Assembly: GCA_031761405.1 (NCBI GenBank)
Contig: JASEVX010000003.1
Location: 117,808,849-117,872,848, forward strand
Reading direction: 5' to 3'
DNA: 64,000 nucleotides
Source of the DNA: Serripes groenlandicus
Taxonomy: Eukaryota; Mollusca; Bivalvia; Cardiida; Cardiidae
Shown here: one piece after another, positions 30,219 to 41,900 of the stretch
Numbering within the stretch: the stretch's first letter is position 1
Layout of the letters: every line of letters starts with the position of its first letter
Notes under the pieces: model-generated
The model's input: the letters and a program-made list of their open reading frames with translations, nothing else
The model's database searches: none
What the model was told of the DNA's origin: nothing
Made by a program: the position numbers and the translations under genes

Positions 30219-30474
30219 TCAACCCTTTCTCACATACAGATGCATTCTGACGCCTCTGCAGCAATTTCTCCTTTTGCCACAATAATTTCAATTCAATCTA
30301 ATAATATAACTCCTATTAATGGAGATTTTTCATTTTTTTGACAGGATGTTTTCAAAGTCGTCTACTGCAGATTTGTTGTATGTGGGAAAGGGTTAATGGA
30401 GATTTTTCAGTTTTTTGACAGGATGTTTTCAAAGTCGTCTACTGCATATTTGTTGTATGTGGGAAAGGGTTAAA
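30219..30474 (+). mobile_element. MITE-A with central deletion and duplicated right end
   Basis: The left arm is lost after CTCTGCAGC. The last 77 bp (AATGGAGATTTTTCA to GGGAAAGGGTT) occur twice in tandem. Confidence 0.82.
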
Positions 30475-30551
30475 GTTCTCAAAAATCATGATAACTAGTA
30501 CATTACAAATCCTCACTTAGTAAAATTTGTCCAAAACTACTGTAAAATTAT

Positions 30552-30764
30552 TTTAATCCTTTTTCTGATACAGATTGCTTTTGCAATTTTCAAGAAAAGA
30601 AGAAAATGTTTACAATCAGCAATTTGTTCTTGTTTGTACGTTATATTCTCCGTCTTTTTCCAAATGTCCTGAGTAGACTTTCATTTATAAAGATTTTTCT
30701 CACTTTTGCCTAGATGTTTTCAATGTCGACTGTTGCAGATTCTCTGTGTGTAAGAAAGGGTTAA
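30552..30764 (+). mobile_element. MITE-A, strongly diverged
   Basis: TTTAATCCTTTTTCTGATAC to GTGTAAGAAAGGGTTAA. Shares TTAA with the next copy. Confidence 0.65.
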
Positions 30765-30990
30765 CCCTTTCCCTCATACGACGATTCTGCAGCAGACGAC
30801 TTTGAACATGTTTTATCAAAAAATAGAAAATCTCTATAATTGAATGGATAACCTATGACTAAAAGTGGAAAACATTGTGACAACAGGAGAAATTGCATGT
30901 TTTGTGCAATTTCTTCTTTTGTCACTATGTTTTCAAATCGCCGTCAGCTGCAGAGGCATCAGAAAGCGTCTATATGAGGGAAAGGGTTAA
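30761..30990 (-). mobile_element. MITE-A, full length
   Basis: TTAA both sides; arms GCATG/GTGC with one mismatch. Confidence 0.9.
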
Positions 30991-31159
30991 AGGTAGTGGG
31001 TGGATCAATTATGCGCAATTTATTCACATTAATTTTTTTTATCTGAAGTTGTGAGCTTTAAAATTAAAGATGGACGATATCACATGATAGAATATTTTCA
31101 TCATAAATGTATTTTGTTTGTTATTTATATCATTCATAGGTGCTTTAATTATTTCCTCC

Positions 31160-31567
31160 TAAAAATCTTTCCCACATACAACAAATCTCCAGCAGACAAC
31201 ATTGAAAAAAGCTTCCCAAGAATATAGAAAATCTCTTTAACCATTTCCCTCATACAAAAAATCTACAGAAGACAACATTGAACATATTTTGTCAAAAAAT
31301 GGAAAATCTCTATAATTGAATGGATAACCTATGACTAAAAGTGGAAAACATTGTGGCATAAGGAGAAATTGCTCGTTTTGAGCAATTTCTTCTTTTGTCA
31401 CTATGTTTTCAAAAAGCTGTCTGCTGCAGAGGCGTCAGAAAGCGTCTAAATGAGGGCAAGAGTTAAATAAAGTTTAGAACATTGTGGCAAAAGAAGACAT
31501 TGCTCATTTCTCCTTTGTTTTCTAAAGTTGTCTGCAGCAGATGCGTTCACGTATAGGGAAGGATTTA
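31160..31567 (-). mobile_element. MITE-A (outer), interrupted
   Basis: Left ATCTTTCCCACATACAAC to AATCTCTTTAA, right TTAAATAAAGTTTAGAACATTG to AGGGAAGGATT. A younger copy sits between. Confidence 0.78.
31237..31466 (-). mobile_element. MITE-A (inner), full length
   Basis: TTAA both sides; arms GCTCGTTTTGAGC are perfect. 230 bp. Confidence 0.9.
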
Positions 31568-31865
31568 CGGTCTGTTTTTTCAAGTTATATATGATTTTTA
31601 CATAGATGTTTTGATATGAAAAAAGCTTAAATTTCTACCTTGCATTTTTTCTGTACATTATGCTTGTAATAGATGTTTTGATATGAAAAATTCTTTAATT
31701 TTTACCTTGTATTTTTGCCATACATTATGCTTTAATATTCTTTAGTATTCTAAACTTTGAAGCATTTTAATATCAGGCTCTATGAAGAAATGAGAAGTTA
31801 GGCTGGTCTAACTTAACGTAACTTAAACTCGGAAAAACATTATTTTATACAATAGTTTTCTACTT

Positions 31866-31976
31866 TTCTGAAATAATTGAATAGAGTTAAAAACATAGTG
31901 GCAAAAGGAGAAATTGCTCATTATGTTTTTGATACTGAGTTCTGCTGCAAAAGCATCTGCAGGTCGGAAAGGGTTA
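31866..31976 (-). mobile_element. MITE-A right-half fragment
   Basis: GAATAGAGTTAAAAACATAG to GTCGGAAAGGGTTAA with an internal gap. Confidence 0.65.
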
Positions 31977-32099
31977 AACAGGTTTAATTAATTATTAGAT
32001 AGGTGAAATTTACTCAAGCATTACTAACCTGTGTACCTTTGCATTTTGCTGTACAATGATCTGCAAGTTTCTTTTGTAAATTGACCCTGTCCATGGGAA

Positions 32100-32243
32100 T
32101 AGGTACGAGTTGGCGTTTTTGAGCCGTTTAGATCCAGATCAGCATCTCTTAAATTCCTGTCAACTTGAGTAGCTTCTTACAAGACTGGGTAGATGCACAA
32201 ACTGCTCTAAACCTTCACTGGTCGCAAATGCCAACTTGTACCT
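32100..32243. mobile_element. MITE-C copy
   Basis: The ends AGGTACGAGTTGGCGTTT and AAATGCCAACTTGTACCT are imperfect inverted repeats around 110 bp. Internal GATCCAGATCA is shared with the copy at 42663. Confidence 0.65.
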
Positions 32244-32549
32244 TTTCCTCTTGGTCATAGGCTTAATTATACTGCTATTCGGAGTAGAAAGGTAATAGAT
32301 CTATATTTACATGTACATGTATATGGAAGATTGTGATAAGTTATAACATATCTGCATTATAAATACATTTGTAGTTACATGTATGTCCATGTATTTTGAC
32401 TGTGCTGTTTGTCATGATTCTTTTTTGTGTCTTACAAGTTTGTAAATTAAAGTTACAAAACTGACCCTAGTAGAGTTGTGTTTTTGAAGAGAAACTATAT
32501 CCTTATTTTATCCGAAACAGTCTCCGTGATGAAGTGATTACAGATAGCA

Positions 32550-32765
32550 TTAACCCTTTCCCTCATATGGCAATTCTGCAGCAGAGGACTTAGAACGTAT
32601 TTTGTCAAAACATAGAAAATCTCCATAATTGAATGGATAACCTATGACAAAAAGTGGAAAACATTGTGGCAACGTTTTGTGCAATTTCTTCTTTTGTCAC
32701 TATGTTTTCAAAAAGCCGTCTGCTGCAGAGGCGTCAGAAAGCGTCTATATGAGGGAAAGGGTTAA
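32550..32765 (-). mobile_element. MITE-A
   Basis: TTAA both sides; one inner arm deleted. Flanking GAAGTGATTACAGATAGCAT recurs at 32839 without the element. Confidence 0.88.
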
Positions 32766-32799
32766 GACTGATGAATCGGTGTCAGGATAGATTACCGCT

Positions 32800-33420
32800 A
32801 GAACACTACTTGTCATTTACCCCTGACCCGTCAAGATTTCATAGTGAAGTGATTACAGATAGCATTTCCAACGATGAATTGGTGTCGTAATAAATAATAC
32901 TGCCAGTAATGGAAATGTCAGGATAAATCATACTGCTAGTACTGGTAATGTCAGAATAAATAATACGGGGATTATACCGCTAGTACTGGTATTGTCAGAA
33001 TAAATAATACGGGGATTATACCGCTAGTACTGGTAATGTCAGAATAAATAATACGGGGATTATACCACTAGTATTGGTATTGTCAGAATAAATAATATGG
33101 GGATTATACCGCTAGTACTGGTAATGTCAGAATAAATAATACGGGGATTATACCGCTAGTACTGGTAATGTCAGAATAAATAATACGGGGATTATACCGC
33201 TAGTACTGGTAATGTCAGAATAAATAATACGGGGATTATACCACTTGTACTGGTAGTGTCAGGATAAATAATACCGCTAGTACTGGTAATGTCAGAATAA
33301 ATAATACGGGGATAATACCACTAGTACTGGTAATTTACCCCGGACCTGTCAAGATATAACTGGAATACTGTAGATAGTCGCATAATACACTATCATTAAA
33401 ACAAATAAATTATTGTGAAT
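32800..33420 (+). mobile_element. SINE-like sequence carrying a 44-bp minisatellite
   Basis: The right side (AGTACTGGTAATTTACCCC, GATATAACTGGAATACTG, CGCATAATACAC) matches the body of the 42338 SINE. The left has a second partial match (CATTTACCCCTGACCCGTCA). The tandem units between them share CTAGTACTGGTAAT with that body. Confidence 0.55.
32880..33335. repeat. 44-bp minisatellite
   Basis: About nine units contain GTCAGAATAAATAATACGG and CCGCTAGTACTGGTAAT. The array runs into sequence that matches the tail of the SINE at 42338, so it probably grew inside a SINE copy. Confidence 0.9.
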
Positions 33421-33621
33421 AATAAATTAAGCTGTTCAGAAAAAGAAAAAGTTGTTAGATAAATATACATGTATGTGACAAAATGTGTCCAATGTACAGT
33501 ATACAAATTGACAGACAGGTATATGATTACTCAGTAGACAGATAAACATTCAAATATCTTTTCAAATATATAGAAAGCCTAAGGACAGACAAACAAAGAA
33601 AAACGAAAGGGTATTACAAAT

Positions 33622-33752
33622 GTAGAGCTATTGTCATGACCCTGGCGTCGGCGGCGGCGGCGGCGTGGTCGACCGGTTAAGGTTTTTTGTTTAGCTCATT
33701 TCTGTTTTCTCCCTATCAGTCGAGCGTCTGTGCCGTACGCGGTACTCTTGTT
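33622..33752 (+). mobile_element. Helentron-like remnant
   Basis: AGAGCTATTGTCATGACCC, a GGCGTCGGCGG run and GGTTAAGGTTTT resemble the head of the 1729 family. GTCGAGCG and TACTCTTGTT resemble its end. The core is lost. Confidence 0.5.
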
Positions 33753-34159
33753 TTAACTCTTGTTTTAACTTTGCTGTTTATTGCAATTTCGATATCTTAC
33801 AATCCTTTATTGACACAAATATTTTTACACATGTTGAAAACCTTAGCAATTTCTTTTTCAACAATGTTTTCTAAAGGTACAGTCAGTATCAAACATCTCC
33901 TTCACCATGGAAAGAGGAGATAGGGTGATTCAAGAGCTTAAGTTTCTGACTTATTTCTGTGTTTCAAGGGAACATCTATCAGGAAAGGGTTACACAAATT
34001 ACTTCTATGTTTTCACGGTTATCTTAGTAACATGACGATAACCAGTCAAAATGTGCGTATCTTAAATGAGTCTGATGCAGGCCTATTTGTGTATATTCGT
34101 ACGCATGGTGTTTAAGAGCGCTATGTTATCGTTTCAAACCTCTATTCTCCACAATTTTT

Positions 34160-34530
34160 GTCGAGTCTGCTTGCGGTTAGCTCGACATAGCTGTCACAAT
34201 GGCGGTTCAGTGTATGTATGTGTGTCCATGCTTCAGTCTGTCCGATTTCCAAGAAACTTGGCACAAATGTTCACCATGATGAGGCGGGTGTCATGCGCAT
34301 AACCCTGGCCTGTACCTCAAATGTTAAGGTCACACTTAGAGGTCTGAGATCAAAATGAAAACTGTTGATAGGAATACCTTGTAGGACTGGAACACAAGAC
34401 CTAGGCCTGTATCTTAAAGGTCAAGGTCACACTTAGAGGTCAAAGGTCTAAATGAGAAACCATGCATCATATGATTCCAAAGTAACTGGGCACACCTGTT
34501 CACCATGATAAGGTGATGATGGCAGAAGTG
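34160..34530 (+). repeat. Repeat with two core units (AAGGTCACACTTAGAGGTC)
   Basis: A TTAGCTCGACATAGCTGTC head, a TTTCCAAGAAACTTGGCACA segment and two copies of AAGGTCACACTTAGAGGTC resemble a decayed Helentron-like element. No 3' end recognised. Confidence 0.5.
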
Positions 34531-34568
34531 AAAACAAATTTTGCAAAAAGGGAGACTGTTCTCCTTTA

Positions 34569-34640
34569 ATTAACCCTTTCCCACTTGTAGATGCATTTTG
34601 ACGCATATGTAGCAGATAATTGTTGTCATTACTGTTTTAA
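34569..34640 (+). mobile_element. MITE-A left-end fragment
   Basis: TTAACCCTTTCCCACTTGTA to AGCAGATAATTG. Confidence 0.65.
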
Positions 34641-35251
34641 AGTTGGTTGCTGTGTCGGCTACAATTTTATTTGTTTGGTAAACTTCTCAATAAGATCTAA
34701 ACAAAAAGTCACTTTCCTTTGGTTTCCTAAGTTTTTGTTCACTACTGACAAGTTGACAACACCTCTTTACATAATTAATGTCCACATTCCAAAAATAGGA
34801 TTGAAGTACCTAAATGCAAAATATTCCATTATTCAAAAGATATTCAGTTTAAGGATTTACTACTTAATGAGGATAAGAACATGTGTCTTTCAATACATGT
34901 GTCGCTGTATGAAATTATTCCTATGTTAAATATGCCTGAACCTTTCATGCTTAAAATGATGTATGTTAACTTCAGAATTATATGGTATCTAAAAAAAAAA
35001 TGGATTGTTGTACTTTTCACATTTTACAACCACTTCAGTATCACAGAAGGCCCTTAATTTACTGCTATCAGGTCAGCTCTCGTCAGTCTGTGTTGCCATT
35101 GCATGATAAAACAAATCATCTATTTATTCATTTCAATAAAAGAAATGCCAGCAAACAATCATATAAATGGATATTTTCTCATCAGAAGCTTTATAGGACT
35201 GTTTATTGACAACGGCCGAAACTCTGTTGATTAAAAAATTGTACAATGTCC
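34641..35251. other. Non-coding stretch
   Basis: AT-rich intergenic sequence. A 112-codon open frame begins inside a MITE-A fragment and has no domain or splice context, so I read it as non-coding. Confidence 0.5.
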
Positions 35252-35479
35252 TTAACCCTTTCCCACATACAGCAAATCTGCAGCAGACAACTTTGAAAAT
35301 ATCTACTAAAAATATGGAAAAACTCTATAATTGTTGGTATAATTACTGAAAAAAGTTGTAAACATTGTGGGAAAAGGAGAAATTATTTGTTTTGAGCCAA
35401 TTCTCCTTTTGTCACGATGTTTTCAAAAGTCGTCTGCTGCAGATGCGTCAAAATGTGTCTAAAGGTGGGAAAGGGTTAA
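35252..35479 (-). mobile_element. MITE-A, full length
   Basis: TTAA both sides; CCCTTTCCCACATACAGC to GGTGGGAAAGGG. Confidence 0.88.
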
Positions 35480-35504
35480 CAATCTTGGTCCTATTTTCAA
35501 CACT

Positions 35505-35700
35505 GTCTTAACATAGAACTGGGTTCGATCCCCGGTCATGGCGGTTATTACAGAGGGCCCTTGGGCAAGGCCCATTTCCTAGCCTAGAACTGATTTGTTT
35601 ACCCAGGGATAAAAAATAAGTGATCTGCCACCTTGAGTTGGCTGAAATAATGTTGAACACTGCTTAAACCTTCTAATAAAACAAACTTAACATGGACACC
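35505..35700 (+). mobile_element. SINE, 5'-truncated
   Basis: The B-box GGGTTCGATCCCC is followed by CCCTTGGGCAAGGCCCATTT and TTTGTTTACCCAGGGATA, the same body as the SINE at 62896. The A-box half is missing. Confidence 0.65.
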
Positions 35701-36169
35701 CCAACTCCTTCCACCTCTTGTCAGCATCTTTTCGTGCTGAAACAATAAACTTGACAACATGGTGATGCCGGATGACCCTGACCATTCTGTTTGTTTCTTA
35801 CTGACCACAAAAACCTGAATCTAGAGATGTTTTACCAAATGGAGTGAGGGATCCTATACCGGATAACAGGCCCTATATTATGTTCTATACCGGAATATAC
35901 CGGAACTTATCATTCTCGCGCAAATTGATCCGCCATTTGTTTTGACGAAGTTAAAAGACAATTCCAGTTATTTTATTCACGAAAAAATAGCCTGTTTACT
36001 AAGAAGAAGATTCCGTAGGTAAATCGATGGCTAAAAGTAACTGCTTTGGTCATGCTGAGTGTTTCTGAAAATGAAAGTGATGTCGAGTGGTAGTAGTGAG
36101 CGGTTTTATAATCAGCAACACAGGGATCAGTTTAAATGTTTTCGCCATATAAAGAGTATTGAATCGTTT
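35701..36169. other. Non-coding stretch
   Basis: Intergenic DNA with a small CCGGAATATACCGGAAC palindrome near 35885. Nothing else recognised. Confidence 0.5.
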
Positions 36170-36575
36170 GATCTCTTATTCCTTTCTCAGTTATCGACGC
36201 ATCTGCAGCAGACGACTTTCGAAAACATTGTGATAAACATATTAGGAGAAATTGCTCATAATGACCCCCTGAAGGAGTCCATGTAGTCCAAATAATTTAT
36301 ACTCACGCTTCTGTCATTTTATTTGTCATCCGAAATACGCATAACCGCCTATTCAGGATAATAACAGAATGAAAAGTGGGCATATGTGTTTTTATGTAGG
36401 ACTACGGTACCTGTAATGAGCAATACCATAATGTTTTCAACTTGATTCAATTATACTTTAATTGATCAGTGAAATTTTGTATTTTTGCCTGGGACGTATT
36501 ATCTACGTCCCTGTTTTTGCTTTGAGGTATTAAAAGTCGTCTGCTGCAGATTTGTTGTATGTGCAAAAGGGTTTA
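36170..36575 (+). mobile_element. MITE-A interrupted by the 146-bp insert
   Basis: GACGCATCTGCAGCAGACG on the left; GTCGTCTGCTGCAGATTTG on the right. A second hairpin (GGGACGTATTATCTACGTCC) interrupts it near 36491. Confidence 0.7.
36263..36408. mobile_element. Unclassified 146-bp insertion in a MITE-A
   Basis: The insert runs from CCCCCTGAAGGAGTCC to GGACTACGGTACCTG. TAATGA stands on both sides and occurs once in intact MITE-A relatives, so it reads as a 6-bp target duplication. Confidence 0.55.
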
Positions 36576-36597
36576 GAAATTTCGATGATAATACCAG

Positions 36598-36806
36598 TAC
36601 TGTTCTGATGCCTCTACAGCAGACGACTTTTGAAAACATTGTGACAAAAGAAGAAAGTGCTCAAAACAAGCAATTTCTTCTTTTTCCACAATTTTTATCA
36701 ACCTTTTTCAGTTAAAATACCCTCATTTATAGGGATTTTCCATATTTTTGTCCACATGTTTTCAAAGTCGTCTGCTTCTGATTTGTTGTATGAGGAAAAG
36801 GGTTAA
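36598..36806 (+). mobile_element. MITE-A
   Basis: GATGCCTCTACAGCAGACGA to GAGGAAAAGGGTTAA; left terminus lost. Confidence 0.78.
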
Positions 36807-37284
36807 ACCGTATCCCGCATAGGCGCATACAATATGATATAGATCTACCCATTTTAGAAAATCTGCTGAGGCAGTGCATTTAGACAAAATGCATTACACA
36901 AATACAAAGATATTCACAGTTTCTTATCTCTCAATAAAAGTTAAAAATTCTTATCTGTTCAGATCTATTTGGCCACCGACCGCCTCTCAATAAAAACCCT
37001 GCAACGGTTGAAGATGATGTCATGAGGAAGAAGAAATATTAAGCAAATTATACTTTTGATATCTATAGGTTTAAAGGTTTGCACTGAACTCCCTTGTAAC
37101 TCAGGATCTAACCCTGTTACTTTGAACACAAAATATGCTCAAGTCACAAACACATACAGAGTTCTAGATGAGATTCGTTATTCATGGTCAACAATTCTTA
37201 TTTGACACTTATAAGATCCTATGTTGTTGGGGAAGTTTTGTGGGCTCATTTTGGGTCTTGTTGTATGCCTTAAGATTGGTATTA
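36807..37284. other. Non-coding stretch
   Basis: Unique-looking intergenic DNA with no feature recognised. Confidence 0.5.
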
Positions 37285-37503
37285 CATATGATATAGACAC
37301 ATTTTGACATATCTACAGCAGACGACTTTTGAAAACATCTTGACAAAAGATGAAATTGCGTAGAACGAGCAATTTCTCCTTGTGCCACAATGTTTTCAAC
37401 TTTTTATAGTAATCATACCTACAATATAGAGATTTTCCATATGTTTTAGTAGACATTTTCAAAGTCGTCTGCTGTAGATTTGTTGTATGTGGGAAAGGGT
37501 TAA
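37285..37503 (+). mobile_element. MITE-A
   Basis: ATATAGACACATTTTGAC to GTGGGAAAGGGTTAA; left terminus lost. Confidence 0.78.
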
Positions 37504-37708
37504 GATTGGTATCACATAAAAGGGATGTTGGAATGAAACAAAACCATTCTTGTTTTATATAGCATTATAGGAGCAAAATCAGGCATAGGCTTCATACAAA
37601 ATGTTGTAACTACATCTGATTGAGAATGTGCATTGAATTACCACTGTTTTACATAAAGCCATCAATCTTTGACTCCTAATGATATAGGTAGATATTGAAG
37701 TCAGTCTT

Positions 37709-37921
37709 GAAACCTTTCCCTCATATAGACGCATCTGCAGCAGACGGCTTTTTAAAAACATAGTGACAAAAGAAGCAATTGCTCAAAACGAGCAATTCCT
37801 CCTTTTGCCACAATTTTTCCCACTTTTAGTCATTATAAGGTTATGCATTCAATTATAGAAATTTTCTATTTTTTGGCAAAATATGTTCAAAGTCGTCTGC
37901 TGCAGAATTTTCGTATGAGAT
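37709..37921 (+). mobile_element. MITE-A, right terminus lost
   Basis: AACCTTTCCCTCATATAGAC to GTCGTCTGCTGCAGAATTTT and GTATGAG. Confidence 0.82.
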
Positions 37922-38025
37922 TGCACAGAATAGCCTGGGTATAATATTACTTGGAGATGCGGCAGAACTTTCACAAGAGGTAGATTAGTTTGTCTTCAAT
38001 GCTGATGACGAGCACTTTTATTAAT

Positions 38026-38415
38026 GAACCCTTTCCTGCATTATACAACAAATCTGCAGCAGACAGCTTTGTTGCTAAAGAATAGAACATCTCAACATAT
38101 TAACCCTTTCCCTCATATAGACACTTTCTGACGCCTCTGCAGCAGATGGCTTTTTGAAAACATAGTGACAAAAGAAAAAATTGCACAAAACGTGCAATTT
38201 CTCCTTTTGCCACAATGTTTTCCACTTTATGTCATAGGTTATCCATTCAATTATGGAGATTTTTTATGTTTTGACGAAATACGTTCAAAGTCGTCTGCTG
38301 CAGAATTGTCGTATGAGGGAAAGTGTTAAAGGAAATTATTATTGAATTGAGTTGAAGACATGGTGAAAAAAGGTAGAAATGAATCATATTGTTTTCAAAA
38401 GATGCACCCAAATGT
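38026..38415 (-). mobile_element. MITE-A (outer), interrupted
   Basis: The left part 38026-38103 and a decayed right part from 38330 (GAGTTGAAGACATGGTG) flank a younger copy. Confidence 0.65.
38100..38329 (+). mobile_element. MITE-A (inner), full length
   Basis: TTAA both sides; arms GCACAAAACGTGC. Right end GGGAAAGTG. Confidence 0.9.
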
Positions 38416-38424
38416 TTGATACGG

Positions 38425-38641
38425 TTAACCCTTTCCCTCATACGACAATTCTGCAGCAGACGACTTTGAACGTATTTTGTCGAAAAATAGAAAATCTCAA
38501 TAATTGAATGGATAACCTATGACAAAAAGTTAAAAACATTGTGGAAAAAGGAGAAATTGCACGTTTTGTGCAATTTCTTCTTTTGTCACTATGTTTTCAA
38601 AAATCCGTCTGCTGCAGCGTCTATATGAGGGAAAGGGTTAA
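38425..38641 (-). mobile_element. MITE-A
   Basis: TTAA both sides; GCAC/GTGC arms. Ends 40 bp before the first zinc-finger exon. Confidence 0.9.
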
Positions 38642-38702
38642 GTCCCCAACGATGAAATAATCGCCCCTCTGTATTTCCAGGCTCTAATTTCTATGGTCCA
38701 TA

Positions 38703-38939
38703 ATGGAGACTCATCTGTGTGATAAGACGCCATTTGCAAGGAGAGGAATGAAGAATCTTTTGAAAGGCAGAAGGAGAAGAACGGATGAATTCACATGTGG
38801 TGGCTGCTCCAAGACCTTCCATACGATTTGTGTACTGCATGTCCACTGTATGAACCACACGGTCGGGGGATCCTACTATTTCGACCATGTGACAAAAACG
38901 GCTTTCCCAAAGCATGATTTGATATGCAGCTATACACAG
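38703..38939 (+). CDS. Zinc-finger gene, first coding exon
   Basis: It encodes METHLCDKTPFARRGMKNLL, a basic run, then the finger FTCGGCSKTF...LHVHCMNH with Cys32, Cys35, His48 and His52, and ends SYTQ in phase 0 at a CAG/GTTAAC donor. An acceptor-like TTTCCAG at 38680 suggests the transcribed exon begins at 38681 with 22 bp of 5' UTR. In that frame TAA at 38685 blocks any upstream start. MITE-A copies lie 40 bp before and 17 bp after the exon. Confidence 0.75.
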
Positions 38940-41900
38940 GTTAACTATGATATAACACGGTACCCTTTTCCACATACAACAAATCTGCAGCAGAAGACTT
39001 TGAAAAATCTACTCAGTATATGGAAAATCTCTAGAAATGAAGGTATTGTTACTGAAAACAAGTTGAAAAGATTGTGGCAAAAGTAGAAATAGCTTGTTTT
39101 GAGCAATTTCTTCTTTTGTCACAATGTTTTCAAAAGTCGTCTGCTGCAGATGCGTCAAAATGCGTCTATAGGTGGGAAAGGCTTAATAACTATGATATTG
39201 GCCTGGTCTCGTTGAAAATGTAACTTTTGGACATTGCAAACAGCAATGAACTACCTAAGATGCCACAGAGTTAATGTCTGGAACCTATTTTTATACGCCC
39301 GTTTTGAAAAAACGGATCGTATTATAGTTTTACCTGCGGCGTACGGGCGGGCGGCGTCCAGTATGTTGTCAGCTCAATAACTTTAGAAGCCTATGTCCAA
39401 TCATCACCAAATTTAGTCAGAATGTGTATTGGGATAATATCTCGGACAAGTTCGATAACTAGCCATATCGCTTTAGTCAATCAAGAGTTATCGCCCTTTA
39501 ATTATAGAAATTACCCAAAATTGGTCTTGTCAGCTCAATAACTTTAGAAGCCTTTGTCAAATGATCACCAAATTTGGTCAGAATGTGTATTGGGCTAATA
39601 TCTCGGACAAGTTCGATAACTAGCCATATCGCTATAGTCAATCAAGAGTTATTGCCCTTTTATTATAGAAATTACCCTAATTTGGTCTTGTCAGCTCAAT
39701 AACTTATGAAGCCTTTGTCCAATCATCACCAAATTTAGTCAGAATGTGTATTGGCATAATATCTCGGACAAGTTTGATAACTAGCCATATCGCTTAAGTC
39801 AATTGAGAGTTTTCGCCCTTTAATTATAGAAATTACCTAAAATTGGTCTTGTCAGCTCAATAACTTTAGAAGTCTTTATCCAATCATTACTAAATTTGGT
39901 CAGAATGTGAATTGGCATAATATCTCGGATAATTTTGATAACTAGCCATATCGCTTTAGTCAATTGAGAGTTATCCCTCTTTAATTATAGAAATTACCTA
40001 AAATTGGTCTTGTCAGCTCAATAACTTTGGGAGCTTTTGTCCAATCATCACCAAATTTAGTCAGAATGTGTATTGGCGTAATATCTTGGACAAGTTTGAT
40101 AACTAGCCATATTGCTCCAGTCGATAGAGAGTTATTGCCCTTTAATTATATAAATTACCTAAAATTGGTCTTGTCAGCTAAATAACTTGTAAAGCCTTTA
40201 TCCGATCATCACCAAATTTAGACAATATGTTTATGGGCAGAATATCTTGGTTACGTTTGATAACTTACAACGTTATCTTAGTCACTACACAATTATGTCC
40301 TTCGAAATGGCCAGAACTGTACTAACAGTGTCCGCTCTCTAAGTTTGGCTGACGTACAACCAATTACCACTATACTTGGTCTCAAAAAAACAGGACGGGC
40401 GTATTTTGTGACATTTGGCGCTCTTGTTTGTATATATATATATATACTTTTTCGTCCAATCTTTATTATAGATCATAAGATTATTATGATTATTCATATT
40501 GATCAATTCACGGGTCAAGTTAGAAACCGGGTAATATTTGAATAAAAACTAGCTCAGTAGGTCAAATTTATGAATGAAAAAAGCCTTGGGAACACTCAAA
40601 TCTTCATGAAAGTTCATCAGAACATTAAACTTCCATAGTTTAGATGAGTGTTTTATTTTTTGATTTATTATTATTACTCAATCTATTATTAACAGTCTGA
40701 TTGTTATATTCAGGTATCAGAAGACCAACTAGAGGATGTTTTCAACAGGGATATGGTTGGTTTTGGAAAGATTTTGACATCGCAAGCAAGAGATATTAAC
40801 CAAGAACCGTTATTGATGGAAGGAGACAAGAAACAAGAGAGTGACATCGAGTCTAACCTGAGTGGCTCTGAAACTCGCGAGAAACACAATCAACGTGATG
40901 ATCAGGAGCATAGTCTTGATCAGAACCTTGTTAACAACTCTGCCAATGAAAGTGAGTACAACAAAAACGATGAAAGCAGTGAAAACAGCTATGCTAACAT
41001 TATGGATAAAGAAAATGATCTGACTTCAAACGATGCTACTGATAAAGAAGCAGGTGAAACTGTAGCTGATGAAGAAAATAAGTGGGAAGACTGCTTGGTA
41101 ACCGTGAAGAATGTAGAAAAGACAACTGATGGAATGTTCACATTTGAAATGGATAAGAAGGATGCACACTTGTTTGATGAAACGGCCTCATCTATATTGG
41201 AGAGAATACACAGTGAAGGAGAGAGCTGGATAGGCAGTGGTGGTGAATTCCAGGTGTGTATAATAATTAAACCCTTTCCAACCTGCAGACTCATTTTGGC
41301 AGCAGACGACTTTTGAAAACTTTGTGGCAAAAGGAAAAAAACTCATAATGAACAATTCCTCCTTTTGGCACAAGTTTCATCTCTTTTCAATAATGATGCT
41401 TTTATTTATAGAGTTTTACTGTAATTTTGCTTCAATCGTTCAAATTGTCAAGTGCAGTTTAAATGTATGAGGGAAAGATAGAATATGCCACAAACCACTT
41501 AAAAAGCATGTAGACAAAAATAGGCATGTTTTTTTATTAATCGGAGTCAAAGAAGTGTTCATAGAGATGATAAAATTGTGGCAAACCCTTTGCCACCCGC
41601 AGACGTATTTTGATGCAATACCAGCAGACGACATTTTAAAACATTGTGGCCAAAGGTGAAATTGCTCATGATGAGCAATTTCTCCTTTGGCCACAATGTT
41701 TTAACTTTATTTAACAATTAAGCTTTTTTTTTATTGAGTAATATTATTCAGGTTTTTGTCACTATGCTTTCAAAGTCATCTGCTGCAGTTTTGATGTATG
41801 TGGGAAAGGGTTAAGCAACTGCCACAATATTTTCAAGACTCGTCTGCTACAGATGATGCAAATTGTGTATTCATGTGATAAAGTTAAAAGAAGAGTCCTA

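Noticed and set aside
34591..34929. 112-residue plus-strand frame
   Set aside because: Starts inside a MITE-A fragment, has no recognisable domain and lacks splice or poly(A) context.
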